7,590 nucleotides of DNA from Allobosea sp. (lineage in GTDB: Bacteria > Pseudomonadota > Alphaproteobacteria > Rhizobiales > Beijerinckiaceae), in the NCBI GenBank assembly GCA_021732895.1, contig JAKFWE010000449.1, positions 1-7,590 of the forward strand, in the 5' to 3' direction. This document shows positions 1 through 6,104 of the stretch, in pieces. A program made the translations under genes and the position numbers. Under the pieces are notes generated by a model. It did no database searches, was not told the DNA's origin, and saw nothing but the letters and a program-made list of their open reading frames with translations. Within the stretch, counting starts at the first letter, position 1; the number at the start of each line of letters is the position of its first letter.

Positions 1-1
1 G

Positions 2-1195
2 CGCGTGCTGACCGGCGTGATCGTCTGTACCATGCTGGCGCTGCTGCTGATCAAGGTCACGGGCTTTCTCGCCGGCGGGCTGATGGTCGGATTCGCGCTG
101 CTGGCGGGCCGCATCGATCTGCGGCAGGCGATGTTCGCGGCGGCCATCGCCTGCCTGCCGCTCATCGCCTTGGAGCTCTGGAGCGGGCTCGTCAGCGCCT
201 ATGTCGCGAGCATCGCGACGCTGCTGATGCTGAACGCCGGCGGCATCCTGCCGCGCTTCCTGCAGGCCGCGTCGCTGCATCTCGACATCGTCGGCGCGAG
301 CCTCGCGCTCATCGCCTGTCTGGCCGTGCTCTCGCGGCGCGAGATCGCCGCCGGCGCCGACGCGCTGCTGAAGCGCCGCGATCTGCGGTCGTTCCAGGCG
401 CTGCTGGATCGCGACGTTTTCTGGCTCGGCGTCGCGGTCGCGGCCGGGCTGTTCTTCGAAACCCAGAACACCGGCGGACAGGCCTTCATCTTCGCCTGGC
501 CGGTCCTCCTGACGGTCGTGGCCGCCTTCGCGGGCAGCGGCCGCCGCGGCGCCTTCGTCGTGCTGGCGCTCGTCGCCGCGACCGCCATCCCGCCGTTGGA
601 GACCGTGCTGCAGAGGGCCGGACGGACCCTGCTCGCCCAGATCAACTATGTCGCGCTGCCGCACAGCCATCTCGGCCGGCTCGGACTGGTGTCCCAGCAC
701 CGCGACGTGATCGAACGCGCCCGGACGATGCGCGCGATCTACGCCGGGCATCCCGCGACATTCCAGGCGATCTCGGACCAGCGCCTGCTGCCCGGCCCGA
801 CGCTCTATTCCGATCTCGACTTCCAGGCCGGCTGGCTGATGGCGATCGACGAGGGCGTCGGCGCGATCCTGGCGCATGAAGCGCGCGAGGGCGTGCGCTT
901 CGGGACGATCATGAGCCTGAACTTCGCCAATCCGTTCCCCTATCTGATGAACCGCACCGGCGTGCGCCATATCGCGATCGGCGCCGATCCGTTCCGGGCG
1001 GTGCCCGAACCCGACGCCGAGGCGGTGGCGGCCATCGCCGACGCCGACCTGATCGTGAAGCCGCGATGCCCGGTCACCGTCGCCAACGAGGCGCTGCACG
1101 AGCGCTACCGCGCGGCCATGGCCGATCGCGTCGAAATCGCGCTCGGGCCCTGCTGGACAGGTTATGTCAAAACGGCCGTCGGCCTGCGGCGATAG
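2..1195 (+). CDS. Polytopic membrane protein of unknown function, 5'-partial
   Basis: The reading frame is open to the left edge, so the true start is probably outside the window; the first possible start is a GTG at 5, which would give 396 residues. Counting from that GTG, the first ~200 residues hold about seven or eight hydrophobic segments (roughly 2-17, 19-35, 43-58, 64-80, 95-110, 139-153, 159-176, 182-198), with a charged cytoplasmic-looking stretch RREIAAGADALLKRRDLR near 111-128. Residues ~200-396 are soluble and contain two cysteines (355 and 383) that could pair if this part is periplasmic. Many hydrophobic helices followed by a soluble tail resemble the GT-C glycosyltransferase or polymer-ligase plan, but no catalytic motif is recognised, so no function is assigned. 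It converges on gshB, 21 bp away, and shares no obvious pathway with it. The coding nature is supported by length, strong third-position GC bias and the plausible protein. Confidence 0.8.
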   Translation, partial: RVLTGVIVCTMLALLLIKVTGFLAGGLMVGFALLAGRIDLRQAMFAAAIACLPLIALELWSGLVSAYVASIATLLMLNAGGILPRFLQAASLHLDIVGASLALIACLAVLSRREIAAGADALLKRRDLRSFQALLDRDVFWLGVAVAAGLFFETQNTGGQAFIFAWPVLLTVVAAFAGSGRRGAFVVLALVAATAIPPLETVLQRAGRTLLAQINYVALPHSHLGRLGLVSQHRDVIERARTMRAIYAGHPATFQAISDQRLLPGPTLYSDLDFQAGWLMAIDEGVGAILAHEAREGVRFGTIMSLNFANPFPYLMNRTGVRHIAIGADPFRAVPEPDAEAVAAIADADLIVKPRCPVTVANEALHERYRAAMADRVEIALGPCWTGYVKTAVGLRR

Positions 1196-1212
1196 CTCTC
1201 GTCGATCGCCGC
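1186..1212. terminator. Candidate bidirectional terminator hairpin between convergent genes
   Basis: GCGGCGAT (1186-1193) and ATCGCCGC (1205-1212) form a perfect 8-bp stem around an 11-nt loop. The left arm includes the first base of the TAG stop of the membrane-protein gene, and the whole hairpin sits in the 3'-ends/convergent gap before the gshB stop at 1217. On the plus strand only a short TATTT follows; on the minus strand a TTTT lies about 14 nt further on. The weak T-tracts make intrinsic termination in either direction uncertain, and stems this long do arise by chance in GC-rich DNA. Confidence 0.35.
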
Positions 1213-1216
1213 CTGC

Positions 1217-2167
1217 CTATTTCGGGCCGGCGGCCTTCGTCTCGATCACGTCCCACAGCTGCGCCGCCAGATCCGGGCCGCCGAGTTTCTTGATCGCGCG
1301 CACGCCGGTCGGCGCCGTGACGTTGATCTCGGTCAGATTGCCGCCGATGACGTCGATTCCGACGAGGAGGAGGCCGCGCTCGCGCAGCGTGGGGCCGATC
1401 GCCTCGCAGATGTCCAGTTCGCGCTTCGAGAGGTCGGTCGGAGCGGCCGCGCCGCCGCGCACCATGTTGGCGCGCAGGTCGCCCTCGGCCGGCACGCGGT
1501 TGACCGCGCCGGCCGCCTTGCCGTCGATCAGGATGATGCGCTTGTCGCCGGCCGAGACCTCCTTCATGAAGCGCTGAACCACCCATGGCTCGCGGAAGAT
1601 GCCGGCGAAGAGGTCGTAGAGCGAGCCGAAATTCGGATCGCCCACCCCGGTCTTGAACACGGTCGCGCCGCCATGTCCGTAGAGCGGCTTCATCACGATC
1701 TCGCCGAACTCGTCGCGGAAGGCCTCGATCTCGGCCCGGTCGCGCGTGATCAGCGTCGGCGGCATCAGCTCGGGAAAATGCGTGACGAGGATTTTCTCGG
1801 GCGCGTTGCGGACTTCCGCCGGATCGTTGACGACCAGCGTCTTCGGGTGGATGCGCTCGAGCAGATGCGTCGTCGTGACGTAGGCCATGTCGAAGGGCGG
1901 GTCCTGCCGCAGCAGCACGACGTCGAGCGAAGACAGATCGACGCGCTCCTCGGCGCCGGCGGTGAAATGGTCGCCCTCGACGTCGCGCACCGTGACCGGC
2001 CTGATCCGCGCCGTGACGGCGCCGTCGCGCAGGGTCAGCCGGTCCGGCGTGTAGGTGAACAGCGTGTGGCCGCGCGCCTGCGCCTCCAGCATCAGCGAAA
2101 ACCCGGTGTCGCCGGCTATCCTGAGCCGCTCGATCGGGTCCATCTGGATGGCGACGGTGAGGGACAT
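1217..2167 (-). CDS. gshB: Glutathione synthetase (ATP-grasp)
   Basis: Encodes 316 residues, the normal length for GshB, which joins gamma-glutamylcysteine and glycine with ATP in the cytoplasm, the second step of glutathione synthesis. Family marks in order: the N-terminal QMDPIERL (8-15), LLRQDPPFDMAYVTTTHLLE-type segment (~85-104) with the substrate-domain DPPFD, LVVNDP (111-116), the ATP-grasp glycine loop MKPLYGHGGA (159-168), GDKRIILIDG (207-216), the ATP/Mg region GIDVIGGNLTEINVTAPTG (270-288). INVTAPTG differs from the usual INVTSPTG by a conservative Ser-to-Ala change. The ATG at 2167 is chosen because it gives the family N-terminus and has a GGAG 8 nt upstream. It is third in a row after rsmI and yraN, separated from yraN by 71 bp that hold a promoter-like sequence, so it may be transcribed both from upstream and independently. 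Confidence 0.97.
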   Translation of the reverse strand: MSLTVAIQMDPIERLRIAGDTGFSLMLEAQARGHTLFTYTPDRLTLRDGAVTARIRPVTVRDVEGDHFTAGAEERVDLSSLDVVLLRQDPPFDMAYVTTTHLLERIHPKTLVVNDPAEVRNAPEKILVTHFPELMPPTLITRDRAEIEAFRDEFGEIVMKPLYGHGGATVFKTGVGDPNFGSLYDLFAGIFREPWVVQRFMKEVSAGDKRIILIDGKAAGAVNRVPAEGDLRANMVRGGAAAPTDLSKRELDICEAIGPTLRERGLLLVGIDVIGGNLTEINVTAPTGVRAIKKLGGPDLAAQLWDVIETKAAGPK

Positions 2168-2175
2168 GGGCGGCG

Positions 2176-2179
2176 CTCC
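2176..2179 (-). promoter_or_regulatory. gshB ribosome binding site
   Basis: On the minus strand the sequence reads GGAG followed by 8 nt and the ATG at 2167. This supports the chosen gshB start. Confidence 0.6.
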
Positions 2180-2193
2180 GGTTGCAGCGCGAC

Positions 2194-2223
2194 CTTATCG
2201 TCCGACCTGCGTCGATCCGGCAA
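2194..2223 (-). promoter_or_regulatory. Candidate sigma-70-type promoter of gshB
   Basis: On the minus strand TTGCCG (2223-2218) and GATAAG (2199-2194) are separated by 18 bp; each matches the TTGACA/TATAAT consensus at four of six positions. It lies in the 71-bp gap between yraN and gshB, and the predicted transcript would start about 20 nt before the gshB ATG. The -35 hexamer is identical to that of the candidate rph promoter at 7498-7526. No transcript data are available, so the call rests on position and sequence only. Confidence 0.4.
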
Positions 2224-2238
2224 GTGGGAGCGGCGGCG

Positions 2239-2619
2239 TCACAGGACAAGATCGAAGACGGCGGGCATATGCCTCGGCGCCCGCCATGGCGCGATGAACA
2301 CCGCGTCCGCCCGCAGATGATGCTCCATCGCCCAGGCGTTCCGCGCCAGCCATTGCCGAACGCGGGCCTCGATCAGCCGGCGCTTGGCCGGCGTGATCGC
2401 GGCCATGGCGTCCTCGATCCGGCCGCGGGCCTTGACCTCGACGAAGGCGACCGTGCGCCCGCGCGTCATGATCAGGTCGATCTCGCCGCCCTTGCCGCCG
2501 AAGCGGCGGGCCAGCAGGCGATAGCCCTTGGCGGAGAGCCAGAGGATGGCCAGCCACTCCGAGCGCCGGCCGCTCGCGCCCGAGCGCCGCGCCCGCTTCG
2601 AGCGGCCGGCCTCGCTCAC
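2239..2619 (-). CDS. YraN family (UPF0102) endonuclease-fold protein
   Basis: Encodes 126 residues from a GTG at 2619, close to the usual ~120 of UPF0102/YraN proteins. These small cytoplasmic proteins have a restriction-endonuclease-like fold with a PD-(D/E)xK-type core, but their cellular role is not firmly established. The visible core is GRRSEWLAILWL (17-28, Glu21), KGYRLLARR (31-39), GGEIDLI (44-50, with Asp48) and VAFVEVKAR (57-65, with Glu61 and Lys63), then a basic helix with AKRRLIEARVRQWLARN (78-94). All the presumed catalytic acids and the lysine are present. The N-terminus is strongly basic (SKRARRSGASGRR). The GTG overlaps the rsmI TGA in a GTGA tetranucleotide, so translation is probably coupled; a GGGAG lies only 2 nt before the GTG, too close to serve as a standard binding site. 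In E. coli yraN lies next to lpoA (yraM), beside rsmI (yraL); here the same trio is present but yraN is on the rsmI side. Confidence 0.9.
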   Translation of the reverse strand: MSEAGRSKRARRSGASGRRSEWLAILWLSAKGYRLLARRFGGKGGEIDLIMTRGRTVAFVEVKARGRIEDAMAAITPAKRRLIEARVRQWLARNAWAMEHHLRADAVFIAPWRAPRHMPAVFDLVL

Positions 2620-3524
2620 GGCTCCCGCGTCAGTTCGAGCGCACGCGCATAGACGGCGCGGCGCGGCTGTCCGGTCTGGGCCGCCACCCGCGCCACGGCT
2701 TCCTTGAGCGAGACCTCGCGCAGGGCGGCCCGCAGCGGTGCGTCGAGCGCCTCGCCGCCGGGCGCGTTTTCCGCCGCGCCCGGCGGGCTGACGATGACGA
2801 CGATCTCGCCGCGCGCCGCCTCGTCGGCGTCGTAATGCGCGGCGAGCTCCGCCAGCGGTCCGCGCCGGACCGTCTCGTGGAATTTGGTCAGCTCGCGCGC
2901 CACGGCCCCGGAACGACCCGGCAGGATCGCGGCCGCATCGCCCAGCATGCCGGCGAGGCGCCGTGGCGATTCGAAGAAGACGAGCGTGCCGGGGATCGCG
3001 GCGAGTTCGGTCAGCCGGCCGCGCCGCGCCGCCGCCTTGGGCGGCAGAAAGCCCTCGAAGAAGAAGCGGTCGGTCGGCAGCCCGGCCAGCACCAGCGCCG
3101 CCAGCACCGCCGAGGGCCCCGGCACGCCGGTGACGGGCAGGCCCTCCGCGACCAGTTCGGCGACGAGCTTGTATCCCGGGTCGGAGACCAGCGGCGTGCC
3201 GGCGTCCGAGATCAGCGCGAGCTTGCCGCCCGCACGCAGCCGGTCGAGGATTTTCGGCCGCATCTGCGCGGCGTTGTGCTCGTGATAGGGCAGGAGCGGC
3301 GTCGTGATCCCGTAATGCGCCAGCAAGGTCTTGGAGGTGCGGGTGTCCTCGGCCAGCACGGCGTCGGCGGCGGCCAGCGTCGACAGCGCGCGGAAGGAGA
3401 TGTCGCGCAGATTGCCGATCGGCGTCGCGACGACGTGGAGGCCGGGCGAAAGCGGCTCGGCCTCGGCGCGAAGCCCGAAGGCGACATAGCCGGGCGGGCG
3501 CGGCGCGGTTGGCGAGGCTGACAT
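2616..3524 (-). CDS. rsmI: 16S rRNA (cytidine1402-2'-O)-methyltransferase
   Basis: Encodes 302 residues. RsmI uses S-adenosylmethionine to methylate the 2'-O of C1402 in the decoding centre of 16S rRNA. It belongs to the tetrapyrrole-methylase fold family. Family motifs: LHVVATPIGNLRDISFRAL (29-47), AEDTRTSKTLLAHYGI (58-73), the conserved LISDAGTPLVSDPGYKLV block (104-121), VPGPSAVLAALVLAGLP (134-150), FFFEGFLPPK (154-163), FFESPRRL (183-190) and RELTKFHE (210-217). The C-terminal SLKEAVARVAAQTGQPRRAVYARAL (272-296) is the small helical domain typical of RsmI. The ATG at 3524 gives a normal-length N-terminus, although there is no clear Shine-Dalgarno in front of it; an in-frame GTG lies 36-40 bases further upstream but would only add an arginine-rich tail. 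It is the first gene of the rsmI-yraN-gshB run and is divergent from the LpoA-like gene, as rsmI and lpoA are in E. coli. Confidence 0.96.
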   Translation of the reverse strand: MSASPTAPRPPGYVAFGLRAEAEPLSPGLHVVATPIGNLRDISFRALSTLAAADAVLAEDTRTSKTLLAHYGITTPLLPYHEHNAAQMRPKILDRLRAGGKLALISDAGTPLVSDPGYKLVAELVAEGLPVTGVPGPSAVLAALVLAGLPTDRFFFEGFLPPKAAARRGRLTELAAIPGTLVFFESPRRLAGMLGDAAAILPGRSGAVARELTKFHETVRRGPLAELAAHYDADEAARGEIVVIVSPPGAAENAPGGEALDAPLRAALREVSLKEAVARVAAQTGQPRRAVYARALELTREP

Positions 3525-3560
3525 GGCCGCACGCTGCCACAAGCGAAGGCCCCGCGCCAC

Positions 3561-3576
3561 GCCGCGCCGGCGCGGC
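3561..3576. repeat. Perfect 16-bp palindrome upstream of rsmI
   Basis: GCCGCGCC is followed directly by its reverse complement GGCGCGGC. It lies 37-52 bp before the rsmI start, between it and the A+T-rich promoter patch, so it would be in the rsmI leader or just downstream of its start of transcription. It could be an operator or an RNA hairpin, but it is composed only of G and C and such palindromes are fairly common in DNA of this composition. Confidence 0.5.
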
Positions 3577-3689
3577 AACCCAGAGTTAACAACTTGAAAA
3601 TAGCGTGCCGCACTGGCAGGAAAGGCCCCACGGTCGGGGGGCCGACATTGCCGGGCGCGGCCGAATGGCCGCAATCCCCGCTCGCGACT

Positions 3690-3693
3690 GGAG
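3690..3693 (+). promoter_or_regulatory. Ribosome binding site fixing the lpoA-like start
   Basis: GGAG stands 8 nt before a GTG at 3702. The resulting protein starts with a short basic segment and an ideal lipoprotein signal, whereas the longer in-frame start (TTG at 3594) would place 36 residues with no signal-peptide character in front of it. This decides the start. Confidence 0.65.
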
Positions 3694-3701
3694 ACCACGC
3701 C

Positions 3702-4895
3702 GTGCGGCTTCAACGGTTCCCCCGCCCGAAAACCGGCTTGCGGCTTACGGGCCTCGCCATGGCTCTGGCGCTTTCGGCATGCGTCGGCGGACCGTCCGGC
3801 ATCCCCGGCGTCGAGACTCCCGCGCCGCCGCAAGCCAGCGCCGGACAGACGATCGGGACCGGCAAGGTCCGGGTCGGGCTGATCCTGCCGCTCACGGCCG
3901 AAGGCCAGGGCGCGGTCGTCGGCAACGCGTTGAAGAACGCGTCCGAGATGGCGCTGGCGGAGTTCCCCGGCGCGGATCTGACTCTGCTGGTCAAGGACGA
4001 CCGCGGCACGCCCGCCGGCGCGCAGGCGGCGGCGCAGGAGGCCCTGCGCGAAGGCGCCGAGCTGATCATCGGGCCGCTCTTCGCGCCGGCCGTGCAGGCG
4101 GTTGGCCAGACCGCGCGCGCCGCCGGCCGGCCGGTCATGGCCTTTTCCAGCGACAGCAACGTCGCCTCGCGCGGCGTCTATCTGCTGTCCTTTCCGCCTG
4201 AGAACGACGTCAACCGGGTGATCTCCTACGCCTCGGCGCAGGGCCGCAAATCCTTCGCGGCGCTCGTGCCCGACACCGCCTATGGCAAGGTCGTCGAGGC
4301 CGCTTTCCAGCAGGCGGTGGCCGACCGCGGCGCGCGGGCGGTGGTGATCGAGCGCTTCGGCGCCGACGCCAACAGCATGCGCGCCGCCGTCGGACGTCTG
4401 ATGCCGGCGCTGCAGCAGGCTGACGCGCTGTTCGTGCCGGCGGCCGCCGATGCGATGCCGGCTCTGGGGCTGGCGCTGCAGCAGGCCGGCTACGATCCGG
4501 CCAAGGTCAAGCCGCTCGGCACCGGCGTCTGGAACGACGGCGGCGTCGCGCGCGTGCCGGCGATTCAGGGCGGCTGGTTCGCCTCGCCCGACACGGCCGG
4601 CTTCAACGCCTTCGCCGGGCGCTACCAGCAGCGCTTCAACACCGCGCCGACCCGCACCGCGACGCTGGCCTATGACGCGGTCTCGCTGGCGGCGGCGCTG
4701 GCGCGCACGCAAGGGTCCCAGCGCTTCTCGGAGGGCGTGCTGACCAACGCGTCGGGCTTCGCCGGCGCCGACGGCGTCTTCCGCTTCCGCCCGGACGGGC
4801 GCGTCGAACGCGGTCTGGCCGTGCTGGAGCTGCGCAACGGCCAGATCGTGACGATCAACGCCGCGCCGCGCGAACTGGGGCCGCGGACGCAGTAG
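3702..4895 (+). CDS. Penicillin-binding protein activator (LpoA/YraM-like) lipoprotein
   Basis: Encodes 397 residues from a GTG. Residues 1-27 are a lipoprotein signal: basic VRLQRFPRPKTGLR, a hydrophobic core TGLAMALAL, and the lipobox LSAC with Cys27 as the predicted lipidated residue. A Pro/Ala-rich linker (28-52) follows, then a periplasmic-binding-protein fold of the branched-chain amino-acid-binding type: KVRVGLILPLTAEGQGAVVGNALKNASEMALAE (55-87), LLVKDDRGTP (95-104), GAELIIGPLFAPAVQAV (118-134), RPVMAFSSDSNVA (143-155), FAALVPDTAYGK (185-196) and the C-terminal half to ~390. In gammaproteobacteria LpoA is an outer-membrane lipoprotein that stimulates the transpeptidase of PBP1A; alphaproteobacterial relatives share the fold and the rsmI/yraN neighbourhood, but the partner here is inferred. 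The gene lacks the large N-terminal TPR-like domain of E. coli LpoA, as expected from its length. A solute-binding role in an ABC transporter is less likely because no permease or ATPase gene lies nearby. Confidence 0.85.
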   Translation: MRLQRFPRPKTGLRLTGLAMALALSACVGGPSGIPGVETPAPPQASAGQTIGTGKVRVGLILPLTAEGQGAVVGNALKNASEMALAEFPGADLTLLVKDDRGTPAGAQAAAQEALREGAELIIGPLFAPAVQAVGQTARAAGRPVMAFSSDSNVASRGVYLLSFPPENDVNRVISYASAQGRKSFAALVPDTAYGKVVEAAFQQAVADRGARAVVIERFGADANSMRAAVGRLMPALQQADALFVPAAADAMPALGLALQQAGYDPAKVKPLGTGVWNDGGVARVPAIQGGWFASPDTAGFNAFAGRYQQRFNTAPTRTATLAYDAVSLAAALARTQGSQRFSEGVLTNASGFAGADGVFRFRPDGRVERGLAVLELRNGQIVTINAAPRELGPRTQ

Positions 4896-4905
4896 GCGCG
4901 CCTAC
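4892..4905. repeat. 14-bp palindrome containing both convergent stop codons
   Basis: GTAGGCG is followed immediately by its reverse complement CGCCTAC. The TAG stop of the lpoA-like gene (4893-4895) and the TAG stop of hemW (complement of CTA, 4902-4904) lie in the two arms, symmetrically, with only 6 bp between the genes. There is no loop and no T-tract, so it is unlikely to be an efficient intrinsic terminator. Confidence 0.6.
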
Positions 4906-6104
4906 GCCGCCAGATCCGCCACCAGCGCGTCGAGGACCAGCGCGCCGTCCGGCGTCGCCGCCAGCATGCCGCCGGCCCTGCGCATCAGCAGCCGTTCCTC
5001 GATCAGGCTCCCGACCCGCACGGGATCGAGTTCCCGCCCCGACAAGGCCTGGAAGATCGCCGGATCGACGCCCTCGACCAGCCGCAGCCCCATCAGCAGA
5101 TATTCGTCGCCCTGCGCCTCGGCGTTGAGCCGTTCGTCCTCGACCAGCGCCTCGCCGCCGGCCTCGACGCGGTCGAGCCACGCCTCGGGCCGCCTTTCGG
5201 TGGACTGCGCCATCCGGCCCTCGCGCGTCACCAGCCGCCCATGCGCGCCCGGCCCGATCCCGGCATATTCGCCATAGCGCCAATAGACGAGGTTGTGCCG
5301 GCACTCGGCGCCCGGCCTCGCATGGTTCGAGATTTCGTAGACCGGCAGGCCGTGGCGCGCCGTGATCTCCTGCGTGATCTCGTAGAGCGCGGCGCCGGCC
5401 TCATGGTCCGGGATCGCCAGCTTGCCCGCCTTGAACAGCCGCTCGAAGGCGGTGTCGGGCTCGATCGTCAACTGGTAGAGCGAGAGATGCTCGGCCGCAT
5501 GGCCGATCGCCAGCTCCAGCTCCGCGCGCCAGAGCGCCGGCGTCTGTTCCGGCGAGCGGGCGTAGATCAGGTCGAAGGAGTAGCGCTCGAAATATGTCCG
5601 CGCGATCGCGACCGCGTCGAGCGCCTCCCGCGTCGAATGCATCCGGCCGAGCGCCCTGAGGTCGGCGTCGTTCAGCGCCTGCACGCCGAGCGAGACGCGG
5701 TTGACGCCCGCCGCGCGGAAGTCGGCGAAGCGTCCGGCTTCGACGCTGGTCGGGTTCGCCTCGAGCGAGACCTCGCAACCGGGATCGACCGCCCAGTGCT
5801 CGCCGATCGCGTCCAGAATCGCGCCCACGGTGCGGCCCTCCATCAGCGAGGGCGTGCCGCCGCCGAAGAAGACCGAGGACACGGTGCGCCCGGGCGCGAG
5901 CGCGGCGCGATGGGCGATCTCGCGACGGAAGGCCGCGACATAGCGCGCCTGATCGGGCGGTTGATGCCGGACGTGGCTGTTGAAGTCGCAATAGGGGCAT
6001 TTGGCCAGGCAGAAGGGCCAATGCACATAGACGGCGAATCCGGCCCCGACTGTCGGATGATCGGGGACCAGCGACCGTTCTGCGAGGGCGGCGGGCGCGC
6101 TCAT
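4902..6104 (-). CDS. hemW: Heme chaperone HemW (radical SAM, HemN-like)
   Basis: Encodes 400 residues, the usual size for HemW. The radical-SAM motif is FCLAKCPYCDFNSH (31-44), with Cys32, Cys36 and Cys39 to hold the 4Fe-4S cluster. The next conserved position is Asp-Phe-Asn rather than the extra cysteine of true coproporphyrinogen dehydrogenase HemN (CxxxCxxCxC), which favours HemW. Further marks: VFFGGGTPSLM (78-88) for SAM binding, SLEANPTS (113-120), RVSLGVQALND (136-146), FDLIYARSPEQTP (177-189), LSLYQLTIEPDT (208-218), and HNLVYWRYGEYAGIGPGAHG (270-289) whose HNxxYW signature marks this family. A C-terminal HemN_C-like domain (~320-400) is intact. HemW binds heme and is thought to deliver it to membrane cytochromes; many genomes mislabel it as coproporphyrinogen oxidase. 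Its ATG overlaps the rdgB TGA by 4 nt, so it is translationally coupled as the last gene of rph-rdgB-hemW. Confidence 0.96.
   Translation of the reverse strand: MSAPAALAERSLVPDHPTVGAGFAVYVHWPFCLAKCPYCDFNSHVRHQPPDQARYVAAFRREIAHRAALAPGRTVSSVFFGGGTPSLMEGRTVGAILDAIGEHWAVDPGCEVSLEANPTSVEAGRFADFRAAGVNRVSLGVQALNDADLRALGRMHSTREALDAVAIARTYFERYSFDLIYARSPEQTPALWRAELELAIGHAAEHLSLYQLTIEPDTAFERLFKAGKLAIPDHEAGAALYEITQEITARHGLPVYEISNHARPGAECRHNLVYWRYGEYAGIGPGAHGRLVTREGRMAQSTERRPEAWLDRVEAGGEALVEDERLNAEAQGDEYLLMGLRLVEGVDPAIFQALSGRELDPVRVGSLIEERLLMRRAGGMLAATPDGALVLDALVADLAA

Larger units (their letters stand above)
3525..3701. promoter_or_regulatory. Divergent rsmI / lpoA-like intergenic region with dyads
   Basis: This 177-bp stretch separates two divergent genes and must hold promoters for both. 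It contains a perfect 16-bp palindrome GCCGCGCCGGCGCGGC (3561-3576), then the most A+T-rich short patch nearby (3584-3603, with GTTAAC and TTGAAAATA), then two short hairpins: GGCCCC/GGGGCC with an 8-nt loop (3624-3643) and GCGGCC/GGCCGC with a GAAT tetraloop (3657-3672). On the plus strand TTGAAA (3594-3599) is a fair -35 but no good -10 follows at 16-18 bp. On the minus strand TATTTT in the same patch is a possible -10 without a good -35. The individual promoter hexamers cannot be fixed. Confidence 0.4.

Noticed and set aside
1167..2249. A 360-residue minus-strand frame overlapping gshB in another phase
   Set aside because: Arginine-rich translation without motifs; the GshB frame accounts for the region completely.
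3594..3701. Longer start (TTG at 3594) for the lpoA-like gene
   Set aside because: It would put 36 residues ahead of a textbook lipoprotein signal; the GTG at 3702 has a GGAG at proper spacing.
2616..4712. A 698-residue minus-strand frame joining an antisense segment of the lpoA-like gene to rsmI
   Set aside because: Only the last 302 residues match a family (RsmI). The upstream part is arginine/glycine-rich, lies antisense to a well-supported lipoprotein gene, and is open because high GC removes stop codons.
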